Below, piece by piece: positions 15,348 through 23,525 of a DNA stretch of 55,507 nt. The notes below the pieces were generated by a model. The model saw nothing but the letters and a program-made list of their open reading frames with translations. It ran no database searches and had not been told where the DNA came from. The stretch lies in contig CASENB010000027.1 in assembly GCA_949289305.1 (NCBI GenBank), positions 1-55,507 of the forward strand, given 5' to 3'. Within the stretch, counting starts at the first letter, position 1. Each line of letters starts with the position of its first letter. The position numbers were made by a program, and so were the translations under genes. Origin of the DNA: an uncultured Spirochaetales bacterium (GTDB lineage Bacteria > Spirochaetota > Spirochaetia > Sphaerochaetales > Sphaerochaetaceae).

Positions 15348-15698
15348 ATGGTTGATGCTATCATAATATTGATTGTCATTGTCATCTTGTGTTTTGCAAT
15401 AAAAGGATCTTTAAAGCACTTTAGAGGAGAAGGTTCTTGCTGCGGCGAAGGCGGCGCAAGCACTATTAAAAGTGAAAAGACGCTTGCAGATCCTATAATT
15501 AAAATGAAAGACGTTAAAATAGATGGCATGACTTGTTCTAATTGCGAAGCAAGAGTTCAAAACGAATTAAATAAAATCGACGGTCTTAAAGCCGATGTAA
15601 GCTATAAAAAGAAAGTCGCGCATTTGTCTTATTCAAAAGAGATCGATGATGAAGTCATAAAGAGAGCTGTTGAAAAAGCCGGATACAAAGTTGTTTAG
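15348..15698 (+). CDS. Membrane-anchored heavy-metal-associated (HMA) domain protein
   Basis: A 116-residue protein. An N-terminal transmembrane helix (IIILIVIVILCFAI) is followed by a Cys-rich linker (GSCCGEGG) and a C-terminal ferredoxin-fold HMA domain (about 50-116) with the MTCSNC metal-binding motif seen in copper chaperones and P-type ATPases. It is the last gene of the feo unit, with RBS AAGGAG 7 nt upstream, and is followed by a terminator. Its function is probably metal binding at the inner membrane. A Cu-binding motif in an iron operon is notable. Confidence 0.85.
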   Translation: MVDAIIILIVIVILCFAIKGSLKHFRGEGSCCGEGGASTIKSEKTLADPIIKMKDVKIDGMTCSNCEARVQNELNKIDGLKADVSYKKKVAHLSYSKEIDDEVIKRAVEKAGYKVV

Positions 15699-15708
15699 CT
15701 ACTATAAT

Positions 15709-15737
15709 GGAGGAGATTGAAGCGCTCCTCCTTTTTT
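15709..15737 (+). terminator. Terminator of the feo operon
   Basis: A 7-bp stem ggaggag (15709-15715) with ctcctcc (15725-15731), followed by six T residues. Confidence 0.85.
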
Positions 15738-15795
15738 CTTCACTTTTTTCTTGCTAGCAGCTGTAGGCTATGAGAAAATAATTGCGAGGATAGCA

Positions 15796-16362
15796 ATGTT
15801 GAAAAAACTCTTACTTGTTTTAATTTTAACCATTTTGACAGTCTCTGCTTTGACCGCATCAGCCTATTCGCTGATCCTTCCTGAGCGCAAGACCGATCCT
15901 GTCCTGATTATGGATGAGAGCGGAGATGAGATCTTATTAGATGAATATGTATTCTACAAAAGATGGAACGGGCTTTTTTTAGAATACTACGATATGGAAC
16001 ATGCCTATACCATAACAGATGAAAACGGATCTGTCGTAGTGATCTTCACTTCACTCTCGGATGCCTTCGACGTCGATATGTTCATTCGCAGGCTTTCCCG
16101 TGATATTTCTACTATCATCTACATTAATAGCACTCCCGATGCGGACAGTCTCACACGATATTTGAAAAATATAGATGTCATATGCACTCAGCGCATCCCA
16201 GAGCGAGAAAGGCTTCTCTTAGAGAGGAGCGGACTTAAAGTTGTGGAGACCGAACTGAACAGCGTCATCAATATTGAAAATGGGAAGGCGGATGTCGAGG
16301 GCTCTGATGCCATAGTTGTAAGATGTCCGCACTGCAATGAGACTTTCACGTTATATATTTAA
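15796..16362 (+). CDS. Exported protein of unknown function with C-terminal CPHC motif
   Basis: About 188 residues from MLKKLLLVLILTILT, a signal peptide or N-terminal membrane anchor. The start was chosen because of GAGGA before the ATG and because the signal begins there; an in-frame start 45 nt upstream is less plausible. The body is acidic and has no domain I can name. The end carries RCPHCNETFTLYI, a CxxC pair on a terminal strand that could bind metal or form a disulfide. It lies between two terminators, so it is a single-gene unit. Confidence 0.6.
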   Translation: MLKKLLLVLILTILTVSALTASAYSLILPERKTDPVLIMDESGDEILLDEYVFYKRWNGLFLEYYDMEHAYTITDENGSVVVIFTSLSDAFDVDMFIRRLSRDISTIIYINSTPDADSLTRYLKNIDVICTQRIPERERLLLERSGLKVVETELNSVINIENGKADVEGSDAIVVRCPHCNETFTLYI

Positions 16363-16384
16363 CTGGAATAGAATATAACTGATT

Positions 16385-16426
16385 GGGGGCTTTGTGGATT
16401 TTCTTTAATCCTAGGTCCCCGTTTTT
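16385..16426 (+). terminator. Possible terminator before the methyltransferase gene
   Basis: A two-part stem, gggg (about 16386-16389) with cccc (16417-16420) and an inner ggatt with aatcc, followed by gttttta. Confidence 0.55.
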
Positions 16427-16455
16427 ATTGTGTTTGAAAAGATAAAAGAAGTAGA

Positions 16456-17202
16456 ATGGTTGTCATGAGCAAGAACGTTTTTTCAAATTCATCATTTTTC
16501 GCACGCTATATGGAGCTGCGAAAGGATCTGAATCACAATGATCTTCTAGAACACCCTGAGATGATGAGGCTTCTTGGCAATATAGAAGGTAAAAGCGTTC
16601 TCGATCTCGGATGTGGAAGTGGTAGTTATGCAAAAGAGTTTATCTCAAAAGGTTCCTCCTCTTATTTAGGCATCGACTCGTCGTCTTTAATGATTGAAAA
16701 AGCAAAAGAGGATGTAAAAGGGGATAATATCTCTTTTAGGCTGCTTCCTCTGGAAAAATTGGGAGAGCTAAGCGAAAGTTTCGATATTGCATATTCGTCA
16801 TTGGTTTTCCACTATATAGAGGACTTCGAAAAGCTTTCAAAAGACATATATAATGCTTTAAATGACAATGGTGTTCTGCTTTTTTCTCAAATGCATCCTC
16901 TCCTTTCTGCAACTCCTGCATACCAGGGCTATTTCCTTGGCGATTTCTTTGCATTCTCTTCTTATCAGCAGGAAGGAAGGCGTGATGGCAAATGGTTTAA
17001 CGAACATGTTGTAAGCTATCATAGAAGGCTTTCTTCCATAATTAGCACTCTTTCCCGTTCTGGATTCTTTGTCGAAAACGTAGTCGAACCAATTCCATCT
17101 GAAGAGGCTTTAATGGAGTTCTCAAAATTACAGAGGGATTTGGTACGCCCGACGTTTTTAATAGTTAAAGCACGCAAAATTACCTCTTTTTCATGTTCTT
17201 AA
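16456..17202 (+). CDS. Class I SAM-dependent methyltransferase
   Basis: 248 residues. VLDLGCGSGSYAKEF is motif I of the Rossmann-type SAM-binding fold. YLGIDSSSLMIEKA (motif II acidic residue), SFDIAYSSLVFHYIED and ALNDNGVLLFSQMHPL follow in order, as in Methyltransf_11/25 enzymes. The acceptor is unknown; enzymes of this type modify small molecules such as quinones or metabolites. The start could be ATG 16456 or ATG 16465; neither has a strong Shine-Dalgarno. It stands alone between unrelated units. Confidence 0.85.
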   Translation: MVVMSKNVFSNSSFFARYMELRKDLNHNDLLEHPEMMRLLGNIEGKSVLDLGCGSGSYAKEFISKGSSSYLGIDSSSLMIEKAKEDVKGDNISFRLLPLEKLGELSESFDIAYSSLVFHYIEDFEKLSKDIYNALNDNGVLLFSQMHPLLSATPAYQGYFLGDFFAFSSYQQEGRRDGKWFNEHVVSYHRRLSSIISTLSRSGFFVENVVEPIPSEEALMEFSKLQRDLVRPTFLIVKARKITSFSCS

Positions 17203-17240
17203 TTTTTTCTATTTAAAGGCAATAGAGAAATTATATAAAA

Positions 17241-17263
17241 AAAATAAAAGAAACTTTTATTTT
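17241..17263. terminator. AT-rich perfect hairpin upstream of livK
   Basis: A 10-bp inverted repeat, aaaataaaag (17241-17250) with cttttatttt (17254-17263), loop aaa. It probably terminates the methyltransferase transcript, but it could be an operator ahead of the livK promoter. Confidence 0.45.
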
Positions 17264-17279
17264 AGGCAGAGAATATCCA

Positions 17280-17308
17280 TTGCATATTTATGCACTTTAT
17301 TGTATATA
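17280..17308 (+). promoter_or_regulatory. livK promoter
   Basis: TTGCAT (17280-17285), 17-bp spacer, TATATA (17303-17308) preceded by TG. The ribosome binding site TTGGAGGAG follows at about 17324-17331. Confidence 0.6.
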
Positions 17309-17333
17309 TCTTACATTAATTATTGGAGGAGTT

Positions 17334-18530
17334 ATGAGAGGAAAAAAAGTATTGGCTCTTTTGTTAGTGGCTTTACTAGCTGTAACTTCTGTTTTCGCAG
17401 GGGGAGCAAGCGAAAGTGATGCTTCTACAATCAAAATCGGATTTATCGGCCCATTAACAGGTGATAACGCTAACTATGGAATTCGCTGCTCAAACGCAGC
17501 ACGTCTTGCAATAAATGAAATTAACGCAGCAGGCGGTGTTAATGGCATGCAGCTTGAGCTTATCGCAGAAGACAGCCAGGGCGCTGTTGACAGGGCAATC
17601 TCTAGCTATGAGAAACTTGCATATACAGATGAGGTTGTTGCTATTATCGGACCTGTATTTACTTCCCCGGCTCTTGCTGTCGCACAGCGCTGCAGCGAAG
17701 ATGGAATCGTCATGATTACGCCAAGCGCAACACACCGCGATGTTACAGCTATTGGAAACTGGGTATACAGGACGGTTCCTTCCGATGCTCTTCAGGCTGA
17801 AGTTGCCGCTCACTATTTCTATGAGGTTCTCGGATATAGATCAATTGCATGTCTATATGCTATGAACGACTACAGCCAGGGCCTTGCAGAGGGAGTCGAA
17901 GATATCTTCACAGAACTTGGCGGAACAATCACATCAATGCAGACATGCATGGTAGGCGACAGGGATTTCAGAACACAGCTTGGCCAGATTAGATCTACGA
18001 ATCCTGAAGCTATCTACATTCCTAACTACACTGTAGAGGATGCTCAGATCTTGGAACAGGCTGCACAGCTTGGAATGAACATTCCATTCCTATCTTCAGA
18101 CGGTTTCTCAGATCCTGAAGTTTACAATCTCGCAGGAGATTATACTAACGGCGTTGTATATGTAGGACCTGCACAGGCTGAAGCTTCTACGCTTCTTGCA
18201 GATTTTTCTGCAGCATATTCTGCTGCATACAATGGAGATGCTCCAGATAGCTTTGCTACTAACTCATATGACGCTACATACATCTTAAGAGATGCTATTG
18301 CAAGAGTTTTTGAAGGGGGAGCAACGCTCTCTGACATTGATGCGTTCAGAAGCGCGGTAAACGATCAAGTTAAGGCTACAGACGACTTTGAAGGTGCAAA
18401 CGGTACGATCAACTTCGCAGCAAACGGCGATATGGTTGCCAGCCAGGGCGTATATAGAGTAGAAGATCAGACTCCTATATACATCGGATCCTTCCAAGTT
18501 GTAGATGGACACATTGTTCAGGTAGACTAA
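17334..18530 (+). CDS. livK: Branched-chain amino acid ABC transporter, periplasmic binding protein
   Basis: 398 residues. It starts MRGKKVLALLLVALLAV and has a Sec signal with probable cleavage after VFA; no lipobox cysteine, so it is soluble in the periplasm. The periplasmic-binding-protein type I fold of the Leu/Ile/Val group is shown by IKIGFIGPLTGDNANYG, AINEINAAGGVNGM, VVAIIGPVFTSPALAVA, ITPSATHRDVT and FRTQLGQIRSTNPEAIYIP. It is first in the liv operon and separated from the permease genes by a hairpin terminator, as is common where the binding protein is needed in excess. The exact ligand (Leu, Ile, Val or another small molecule) cannot be told from sequence. Confidence 0.93.
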   Translation: MRGKKVLALLLVALLAVTSVFAGGASESDASTIKIGFIGPLTGDNANYGIRCSNAARLAINEINAAGGVNGMQLELIAEDSQGAVDRAISSYEKLAYTDEVVAIIGPVFTSPALAVAQRCSEDGIVMITPSATHRDVTAIGNWVYRTVPSDALQAEVAAHYFYEVLGYRSIACLYAMNDYSQGLAEGVEDIFTELGGTITSMQTCMVGDRDFRTQLGQIRSTNPEAIYIPNYTVEDAQILEQAAQLGMNIPFLSSDGFSDPEVYNLAGDYTNGVVYVGPAQAEASTLLADFSAAYSAAYNGDAPDSFATNSYDATYILRDAIARVFEGGATLSDIDAFRSAVNDQVKATDDFEGANGTINFAANGDMVASQGVYRVEDQTPIYIGSFQVVDGHIVQVD

Positions 18531-18545
18531 TTACGCTGTTTTAAT

Positions 18546-18580
18546 CTAAGCTGTCCAAGAAGGGACAGCTTAGTCTTTTT
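18546..18580 (+). terminator. Intra-operon terminator/attenuator between livK and livH
   Basis: An 11-bp perfect stem, ctaagctgtcc (18546-18556) with ggacagcttag (18563-18573), followed by TCTTTTT. It probably lowers transcription into livHMGF. Confidence 0.85.
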
Positions 18581-18613
18581 ATTAATAGAAATCTTTTGTC
18601 GGAGGATGGTAAC

Positions 18614-19534
18614 TTGGCAACTGTTATCCAATATCTTCAATATTTGCTAAATGGAGTGACCCTTGGCGCAATTTATGCTTTGATCGCGCTTGGTTATACC
18701 ATGGTATATGGAATATTGAAATTCATAAATTTCGCCCATGGCGATATCTTGATGGTAGGCGCTTACACAGGCCTTTTAGTATATCAGGCGCTTCTTGCAG
18801 GAAGCACTAACGCAGCCTGGATGCTAATTTCATTCTTTATTGCAATGTTAATAAGCATGGCCTTCTGTGCGCTTTTAGGCATGTTTATCGAACGAGTCGC
18901 ATATAAGCCGCTTAGAAATGCCAATCGTCTTGCCCCTCTGCTTTCTGCTATCGGAGTATCTTTTATTTTATCAAATAGCGCCGCTTGGATTTTCGGTACT
19001 CAGTCAAGAAGATTCCCATATCCTTTTGACGATACTCCAATAGTCTTTTTAGGACTTTCGATTACTCCGCATCAGATATTGATTATTGCGGTTTCAATTA
19101 TCATGATGATCGTCCTTACCGCTTTCGTAAACAAGACGAGAATGGGTAAGGCTATGAGAGCTACGTCTCTTGACCAGGCGACAAGCGAACTGATGGGAAT
19201 TGACGTAAACAGGGTAATTTCTATGACGTTTGCAATCGGTTCTGCGTTAGCTGCCGTCGGCGGTATTTTAGCCTCTTTCGATTTCCGAGTATCTGCAAGC
19301 ATGGGAACCATGACAGGCCTAAAGGCTTTCGTTGCTGCCGTTATTGGTGGAATAGGAAACATACAGGGAGCGATGCTCGGAGGAATAATACTTGGAATTA
19401 TTGAGTCTGTAGGTGCGCCGCTTCTTGGAATTCCTAGCGCTATGAGGGATGCGATCGCATTCTTCATTCTGATTTTGATTCTGCTTATTAAGCCGGATGG
19501 AATACTTGGTAAGAACGAGAGGGAGAAAGTATAA
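18614..19534 (+). CDS. livH: Branched-chain amino acid ABC transporter permease LivH
   Basis: 306 residues using a TTG start placed 8 nt after GGAGG (18601-18605). A longer in-frame TTG at 18596 would lie upstream of that site. LLNGVTLGAIYALIALGYTMVYGILKFINFAHGDI is the classic LivH N-terminus (quoted in part: LGYTMVYGILKFINFAHG). About eight hydrophobic helices and the EAA-like loop segment follow. It forms the inner-membrane channel with LivM. It ends 1 nt before livM. Confidence 0.93.
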   Translation: MATVIQYLQYLLNGVTLGAIYALIALGYTMVYGILKFINFAHGDILMVGAYTGLLVYQALLAGSTNAAWMLISFFIAMLISMAFCALLGMFIERVAYKPLRNANRLAPLLSAIGVSFILSNSAAWIFGTQSRRFPYPFDDTPIVFLGLSITPHQILIIAVSIIMMIVLTAFVNKTRMGKAMRATSLDQATSELMGIDVNRVISMTFAIGSALAAVGGILASFDFRVSASMGTMTGLKAFVAAVIGGIGNIQGAMLGGIILGIIESVGAPLLGIPSAMRDAIAFFILILILLIKPDGILGKNEREKV

Positions 19535-19535
19535 G

Positions 19536-20486
19536 ATGCTGAATTTCTTTCAATTAATAATAATTTATGCTGGAATATACGCCCTTATGGCAATAGGGCA
19601 GAACTGCATTACAGGCTATACTGGAATGCTGAGCTTATGCCATGCAGGATTCTTCTGCATCGGAAGCTATGCTACGGCGATATTATGCAAGGACTTCGGA
19701 TTCTCGTTCTGGGCATCAATTCCTGTTGCTGCGATTCTATCAGGAGCGTTGGGATTTTTAATCGGCGTTCCGACCCTTCGTCTAAAAGGCGATTATCTTT
19801 GTATTGCGACCCTTGGGCTTGGCGAGATAATCAGGACAGTTGCAACTAATTTAAATCCTGTAGGATATACCTCCGTTCCAAGAGCAACGCTTTTTGGGTA
19901 TCAGTTCTCAGCAAGAAACAAATGGCCTTTTATTGCGCTTGTTTGGCTTTTCGTTCTGGTTTTCTATATTCTGTTCCAGCGCCTTTCTCACTCGCGACTT
20001 GGACGGGCGATGGCTGCAATCAGAGAGGACGAGGTTGCCGCGCAGTCAAACGGAATCAATGTGACGAAGTATAAAATCGGCGCTTTCGTATTAGGCGCTG
20101 CGATTGGCGGTGTTGCCGGATGTTTCATGACTGCATATACTCAGACCGTTAACCCTGCTTCATTTACATTCATGGTTTCTGTAATGGTACTTTGTATGGT
20201 AGTTCTCGGCGGAATGGGAAATGGAAAGGCCGTAATCCTGGGAGCTTTGATCGTTCAGTTCATCTCATATTTCCCTCAGCTTATAGGTCTTTCAAGCATG
20301 ATACCTGCACAGGCAACGCAGATTATCTACGGCCTATGTCTTGTAGTGCTTATGATCTGGCGCCCACAGGGGCTTCTTGGACGTGATAAGTACCGCTACG
20401 GAGATCCTAGGTCTAACAAAGAAAAGGTTAGAGATTATTTTGCATCCTTTAAGAAGAAGGAAAAGAGAGGGGAGGCTAAAGCATGA
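19536..20486 (+). CDS. livM: Branched-chain amino acid ABC transporter permease LivM
   Basis: 316 residues from the ATG at 19536 directly after the livH stop. Typical LivM features: ITGYTGMLSLCHAGFFCIGSY, GVPTLRLKGDYLCIATLG, MAAIREDEVAAQSNGIN (ATPase-coupling loop) and GGMGNGKAVILGALI. Multiple membrane helices. The stop overlaps the livG ATG (ATGA). Confidence 0.94.
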   Translation: MLNFFQLIIIYAGIYALMAIGQNCITGYTGMLSLCHAGFFCIGSYATAILCKDFGFSFWASIPVAAILSGALGFLIGVPTLRLKGDYLCIATLGLGEIIRTVATNLNPVGYTSVPRATLFGYQFSARNKWPFIALVWLFVLVFYILFQRLSHSRLGRAMAAIREDEVAAQSNGINVTKYKIGAFVLGAAIGGVAGCFMTAYTQTVNPASFTFMVSVMVLCMVVLGGMGNGKAVILGALIVQFISYFPQLIGLSSMIPAQATQIIYGLCLVVLMIWRPQGLLGRDKYRYGDPRSNKEKVRDYFASFKKKEKRGEAKA

Positions 20487-21262
20487 AAATATTAGAGACT
20501 GAAAACCTCTCAAGAATCTTTGGCGGCGTTGTAGCCGTAAATGACGTAAACTTCTCAGTTTATGAAGGAATGGTTAATGGCCTGATAGGCCCTAACGGCG
20601 CAGGAAAGACGACGCTCTTTAACCAGATAACAGGAATGGATAAGCCTACGCGCGGTAAGATCACATTCGATGGAAAGGATATCACAGGTCTTCCTGCATG
20701 GAAGATAAGCCGTCTTGGCATTGCCAGAACATTCCAGAACATCAGGCTTTATAAGGAGCTCACAGTCGTAGAGAACGTTATGATGGGGCTGCATTTCAAA
20801 GTTGGAAAAGATCCGTTTAATGGAAGGTTCAAAGAGGCTGTCAAAAGCTATTTATATGCAGGGCGAGAAAACAGGGAACTTTATGCAAAGGCTATGGAGT
20901 GGCTTAGATTCTTTGATCTTGAGGAAATGGCGAGCGAGTTCGCCGGCAGCCTTCCTTATGGCAGACAGAGGGAGCTTGAGATTGCGCGAGCTCTTGCCGC
21001 AGATCCGAAACTGCTGTTTCTAGATGAGCCTGCAGCTGGCATGAATCCTGCAGAGACGGAACATCTCATGACAATTGTCGAAAAGATAAAGAAGCTTGGT
21101 ATTACCGTAGTTCTAATCGAACATGATATGAAGCTCGTAATGAACATATGCGACAATATTACCGTTTTAAGTTTCGGACAAAAGATTGCGGAAGGATCTC
21201 CAGAGGAGATAAAGAACAACCAGCTTGTAATTGAGGCATATTTGGGACGGGAGGATGAGTAA
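20483..21262 (+). CDS. livG: Branched-chain amino acid ABC transporter ATP-binding protein LivG
   Basis: 259 residues: Walker A GPNGAGKTT, signature-like AGSLPYGRQRELEIARAL, Walker B LLFLDEPAAGMNP, and the H-loop histidine in IEHDMKLVM. FQNIRLYKELTVVENVMMG is characteristic of LivG. It is a cytoplasmic ATPase that pairs with LivF. Its stop shares a base with the livF start (TAATG). Confidence 0.96.
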   Translation: MKILETENLSRIFGGVVAVNDVNFSVYEGMVNGLIGPNGAGKTTLFNQITGMDKPTRGKITFDGKDITGLPAWKISRLGIARTFQNIRLYKELTVVENVMMGLHFKVGKDPFNGRFKEAVKSYLYAGRENRELYAKAMEWLRFFDLEEMASEFAGSLPYGRQRELEIARALAADPKLLFLDEPAAGMNPAETEHLMTIVEKIKKLGITVVLIEHDMKLVMNICDNITVLSFGQKIAEGSPEEIKNNQLVIEAYLGREDE

Positions 21263-21996
21263 TGGATAACAAGCTTTTGACTATAGACAAGATCAGCGTT
21301 AAATATGGTTCAATAGAAGCTCTCCACGAAGTTTCAATGTCCGTCAATAAAGGGGATATCGTAGCATTAATCGGAGCTAACGGTGCTGGAAAAAGTACTC
21401 TTTTGAAGGCGATAATGGCGCAGGTTCCTCTTTCAAACGGCTCAATCACATTTGAAAACAGTGAGATAGCCAGTGCTAAAAAACATATAAAGACTACCCA
21501 TCAGCTTGCATCCCTAGGCATGGCGCTCGTTCCGGAAGGAAGACATGTTTTTGCCGATATGACGGTTGAAGAGAATCTTGATATGGGGGCTTTCCTTGTA
21601 AAAGATCAGAAAGAAATCGATAGGAAGAAGGAAGAGATGTTCGATTTCTTCCCGATTCTAAGTCAAAGAAGAAAACAGAAGACGAGAAGCCTATCGGGAG
21701 GAGAGCAGCAGATGATGGCGATTGCCAGGGCCCTTATGTCATCTCCGAAGCTTCTTCTCCTTGACGAGCCGGGACTCGGTCTTGCTCCTTTAATCGTTCA
21801 GGACATCTTCCATAAGATTAAGAAGATCAATGAAGAGGACAAGGTTACGATATTCATCGTTGAGCAGAATGCGAGAATGGCACTCAAATATTCTACTAAC
21901 GGTTATGTAATGGAGACAGGAAACATCGTTCTCTCTGATTCAAGCAATGCGCTTTTAAATAATGAAAAAGTTAAAGCTGCATATCTAGGAGAGTAG
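21262..21996 (+). CDS. livF: Branched-chain amino acid ABC transporter ATP-binding protein LivF
   Basis: 244 residues, with Walker A GANGAGKST, signature LSGGEQQMMAIARALM, Walker B LLLLDEPGLGLAP and H-loop-region VEQNARMAL typical of LivF. PEGRHVFADMTVEENLDMGAF is family-specific. It is the last gene of the transporter. The CBS-ACT gene follows after 58 nt without an obvious terminator. Confidence 0.96.
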   Translation: MDNKLLTIDKISVKYGSIEALHEVSMSVNKGDIVALIGANGAGKSTLLKAIMAQVPLSNGSITFENSEIASAKKHIKTTHQLASLGMALVPEGRHVFADMTVEENLDMGAFLVKDQKEIDRKKEEMFDFFPILSQRRKQKTRSLSGGEQQMMAIARALMSSPKLLLLDEPGLGLAPLIVQDIFHKIKKINEEDKVTIFIVEQNARMALKYSTNGYVMETGNIVLSDSSNALLNNEKVKAAYLGE

Positions 21997-22054
21997 AAAA
22001 AAAGCTAACGCTTATGCTTACTTTTGTTTTATTATTAATGAAGGAGGATTAAAA

Positions 22055-22699
22055 ATGACAGTAGAGCGCAGAATGAGTCTGAATCCGGTTACGATAGGGC
22101 CAGATGCAAACGTAGTCGAAGCATCCGAGCTGATGAAGAGGGAAAAGGTTCACCGCCTTCCTGTTCTTGATAGAAACAAGAAGCTTGTTGGAGTAATAAG
22201 CGAGAAGGACATTCTTTATGCTTCTCCGTCTCCTGCATCAAGTCTTTCAATCCATGAGATGGCTTATCTTTTAAGTCAGCTTACAGTGAAGAAACTGATG
22301 AGAAAGGATCCTGTTACGATAAGCAAGGACGTTCCGGTTGAAGAGGCTGCAAGGATTATGGTCGATCAGGATCTGTCATGCCTTCCCGTCGTTGAAGACG
22401 ATAAGCTTGTAGGAATTGTCAGCAAAAGCGATCTTTTTAAAATTCTCATAGAACTTTTTGGTGCAAGGACCAAGGGGGTTCGTGTAAGTTTCCTTGTTGA
22501 TGACAAGCCGGGGCTAATTGCCGACATCTCAAAGGAAATAGCAAGCGAAGGGTTTGATATCATATCTTTTGGAACTTTCATGGGAACCGATCCTACAAAC
22601 AGAATCTGCACAGTCAAGGTTGCGACAGACGACACTGATAAGGTTATATCACTATTAAAGAAACACGTTAAAGCGATATTGGACGTAAACAACGTATAA
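22055..22699 (+). CDS. CBS-pair and ACT-domain protein (AcuB-like)
   Basis: 214 residues: two CBS motifs (about 1-60 and 75-130; HRLPVLDRNKKLVGVISEKD and CLPVVEDDKLVGIVSKSD) and a C-terminal ACT domain (about 140-210; VSFLVDDKPGLIADISKEI). Such proteins bind adenine nucleotides through CBS and amino acids through ACT. Directly after the liv genes it is a plausible sensor of branched-chain amino acid or energy status, but no target is known. It has the strong site AAGGAGG and a terminator follows. Confidence 0.88.
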   Translation: MTVERRMSLNPVTIGPDANVVEASELMKREKVHRLPVLDRNKKLVGVISEKDILYASPSPASSLSIHEMAYLLSQLTVKKLMRKDPVTISKDVPVEEAARIMVDQDLSCLPVVEDDKLVGIVSKSDLFKILIELFGARTKGVRVSFLVDDKPGLIADISKEIASEGFDIISFGTFMGTDPTNRICTVKVATDDTDKVISLLKKHVKAILDVNNV

Positions 22700-22718
22700 G
22701 TTTTTTTCATTCATTTCC

Positions 22719-22739
22719 AGCCCCTTAGGGGGCTTTTTT
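22719..22739 (+). terminator. Terminator after the CBS-ACT gene
   Basis: Stem agcccc (22719-22724) with ggggct (22729-22734) and a T-run. Confidence 0.85.
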
Positions 22740-22828
22740 ATTTGGTTTAACTTACTTAGAGAATGATTTATTTTGAAACCTAAATAACCAAAAGTGCAAA
22801 TTTTCTTCACCAAAAGCACAAAAAATAA

Positions 22829-22902
22829 TTGACAATACTCTCTCTTGCATTTTACTATTTTTGTACTATTAGATGTGATTATATAACAAGTAGTTATATA
22901 AT
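22829..22902 (+). promoter_or_regulatory. Promoter and perfect 10-bp inverted repeat ahead of the envelope cluster
   Basis: TTGACA (22829-22834), 18-bp spacer, TACTAT (22853-22858). About 20 bp downstream lies attatataac (22878-22887) / gttatataat (22893-22902) with a 5-bp centre, a perfect palindrome well placed to act as an operator just after the transcription start. The remaining 22740-22975 gap holds no gene I can see. Confidence 0.6.
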
Positions 22903-22975
22903 TGCGTTTACTATGTTGGTAGTGCATTACATTTAAGCAAATAATGTTTTATCGGAATAAAAGGGAGAAATAGGC

Positions 22976-23515
22976 ATGAAATTAAAGAAAGTCATTTTTA
23001 TTATAATCGTTATTATTTTAGCGTCTTCTGTTTTATTTGCATCAGAAGAAAAGAAAAATTATCGCAACAGAACAGGAATTTCTTTAGACTATTCTGCTCT
23101 TAGTGTCTATGAGGGCGATGTTACATCTCCTTCTTCTTTATCATTTAGCGTACAGCATTCGTTTCTAACTAAAGACAACAGATGGTTTTTTACTACAGAG
23201 CTTTCATTTTTCAGCCTTAATTTCAACTCGATCATAAATGGATATGATTATAACTACAGTCTCTATTTGTTTGCATCTGAAAGCGTTGGCTGGATATTTA
23301 AAATTAATGATGCTTTTTCTATCGACCTTTCTGTCGGACTTGGAATTAATATTTTTAATCCAGATGATGGATGCATCCTTGCAGAAGTTGGTGCTTTATA
23401 TCAATTTTCTTCTCCTATTGCATTAAAGTTTGGATGTGAGGCTAGTGTAAGCCCTGTTAATGATTCTGTCTATTGGACTGTACGTCCTAAAATCGGAGCA
23501 TATTATCTTTATTGA
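22976..23515 (+). CDS. Predicted outer-membrane beta-barrel protein
   Basis: 179 residues with a signal peptide (KKVIFIIIVIILASSVLFAS) and then alternating aromatic/polar strands (SLSFSVQHSF, RWFFTTELSFFSLNF, YSLYLFASESVGWIF) ending in IGAYYLY, a pattern of small outer-membrane barrels. No named family is recognised. RBS AAAGGGAGAA. It is the first gene of a four-gene AT-rich envelope cluster and is followed 10 nt later by the P13-like gene. Confidence 0.6.
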   Translation: MKLKKVIFIIIVIILASSVLFASEEKKNYRNRTGISLDYSALSVYEGDVTSPSSLSFSVQHSFLTKDNRWFFTTELSFFSLNFNSIINGYDYNYSLYLFASESVGWIFKINDAFSIDLSVGLGINIFNPDDGCILAEVGALYQFSSPIALKFGCEASVSPVNDSVYWTVRPKIGAYYLY

Positions 23516-23525
23516 GGATAGAATT

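Noticed and set aside
22740..22975. A small coding region in the gap before the envelope cluster (minus-strand frame 22655-22927)
   Set aside because: That frame runs through the CBS-ACT terminator and the promoter region, and its peptide has no coding character.
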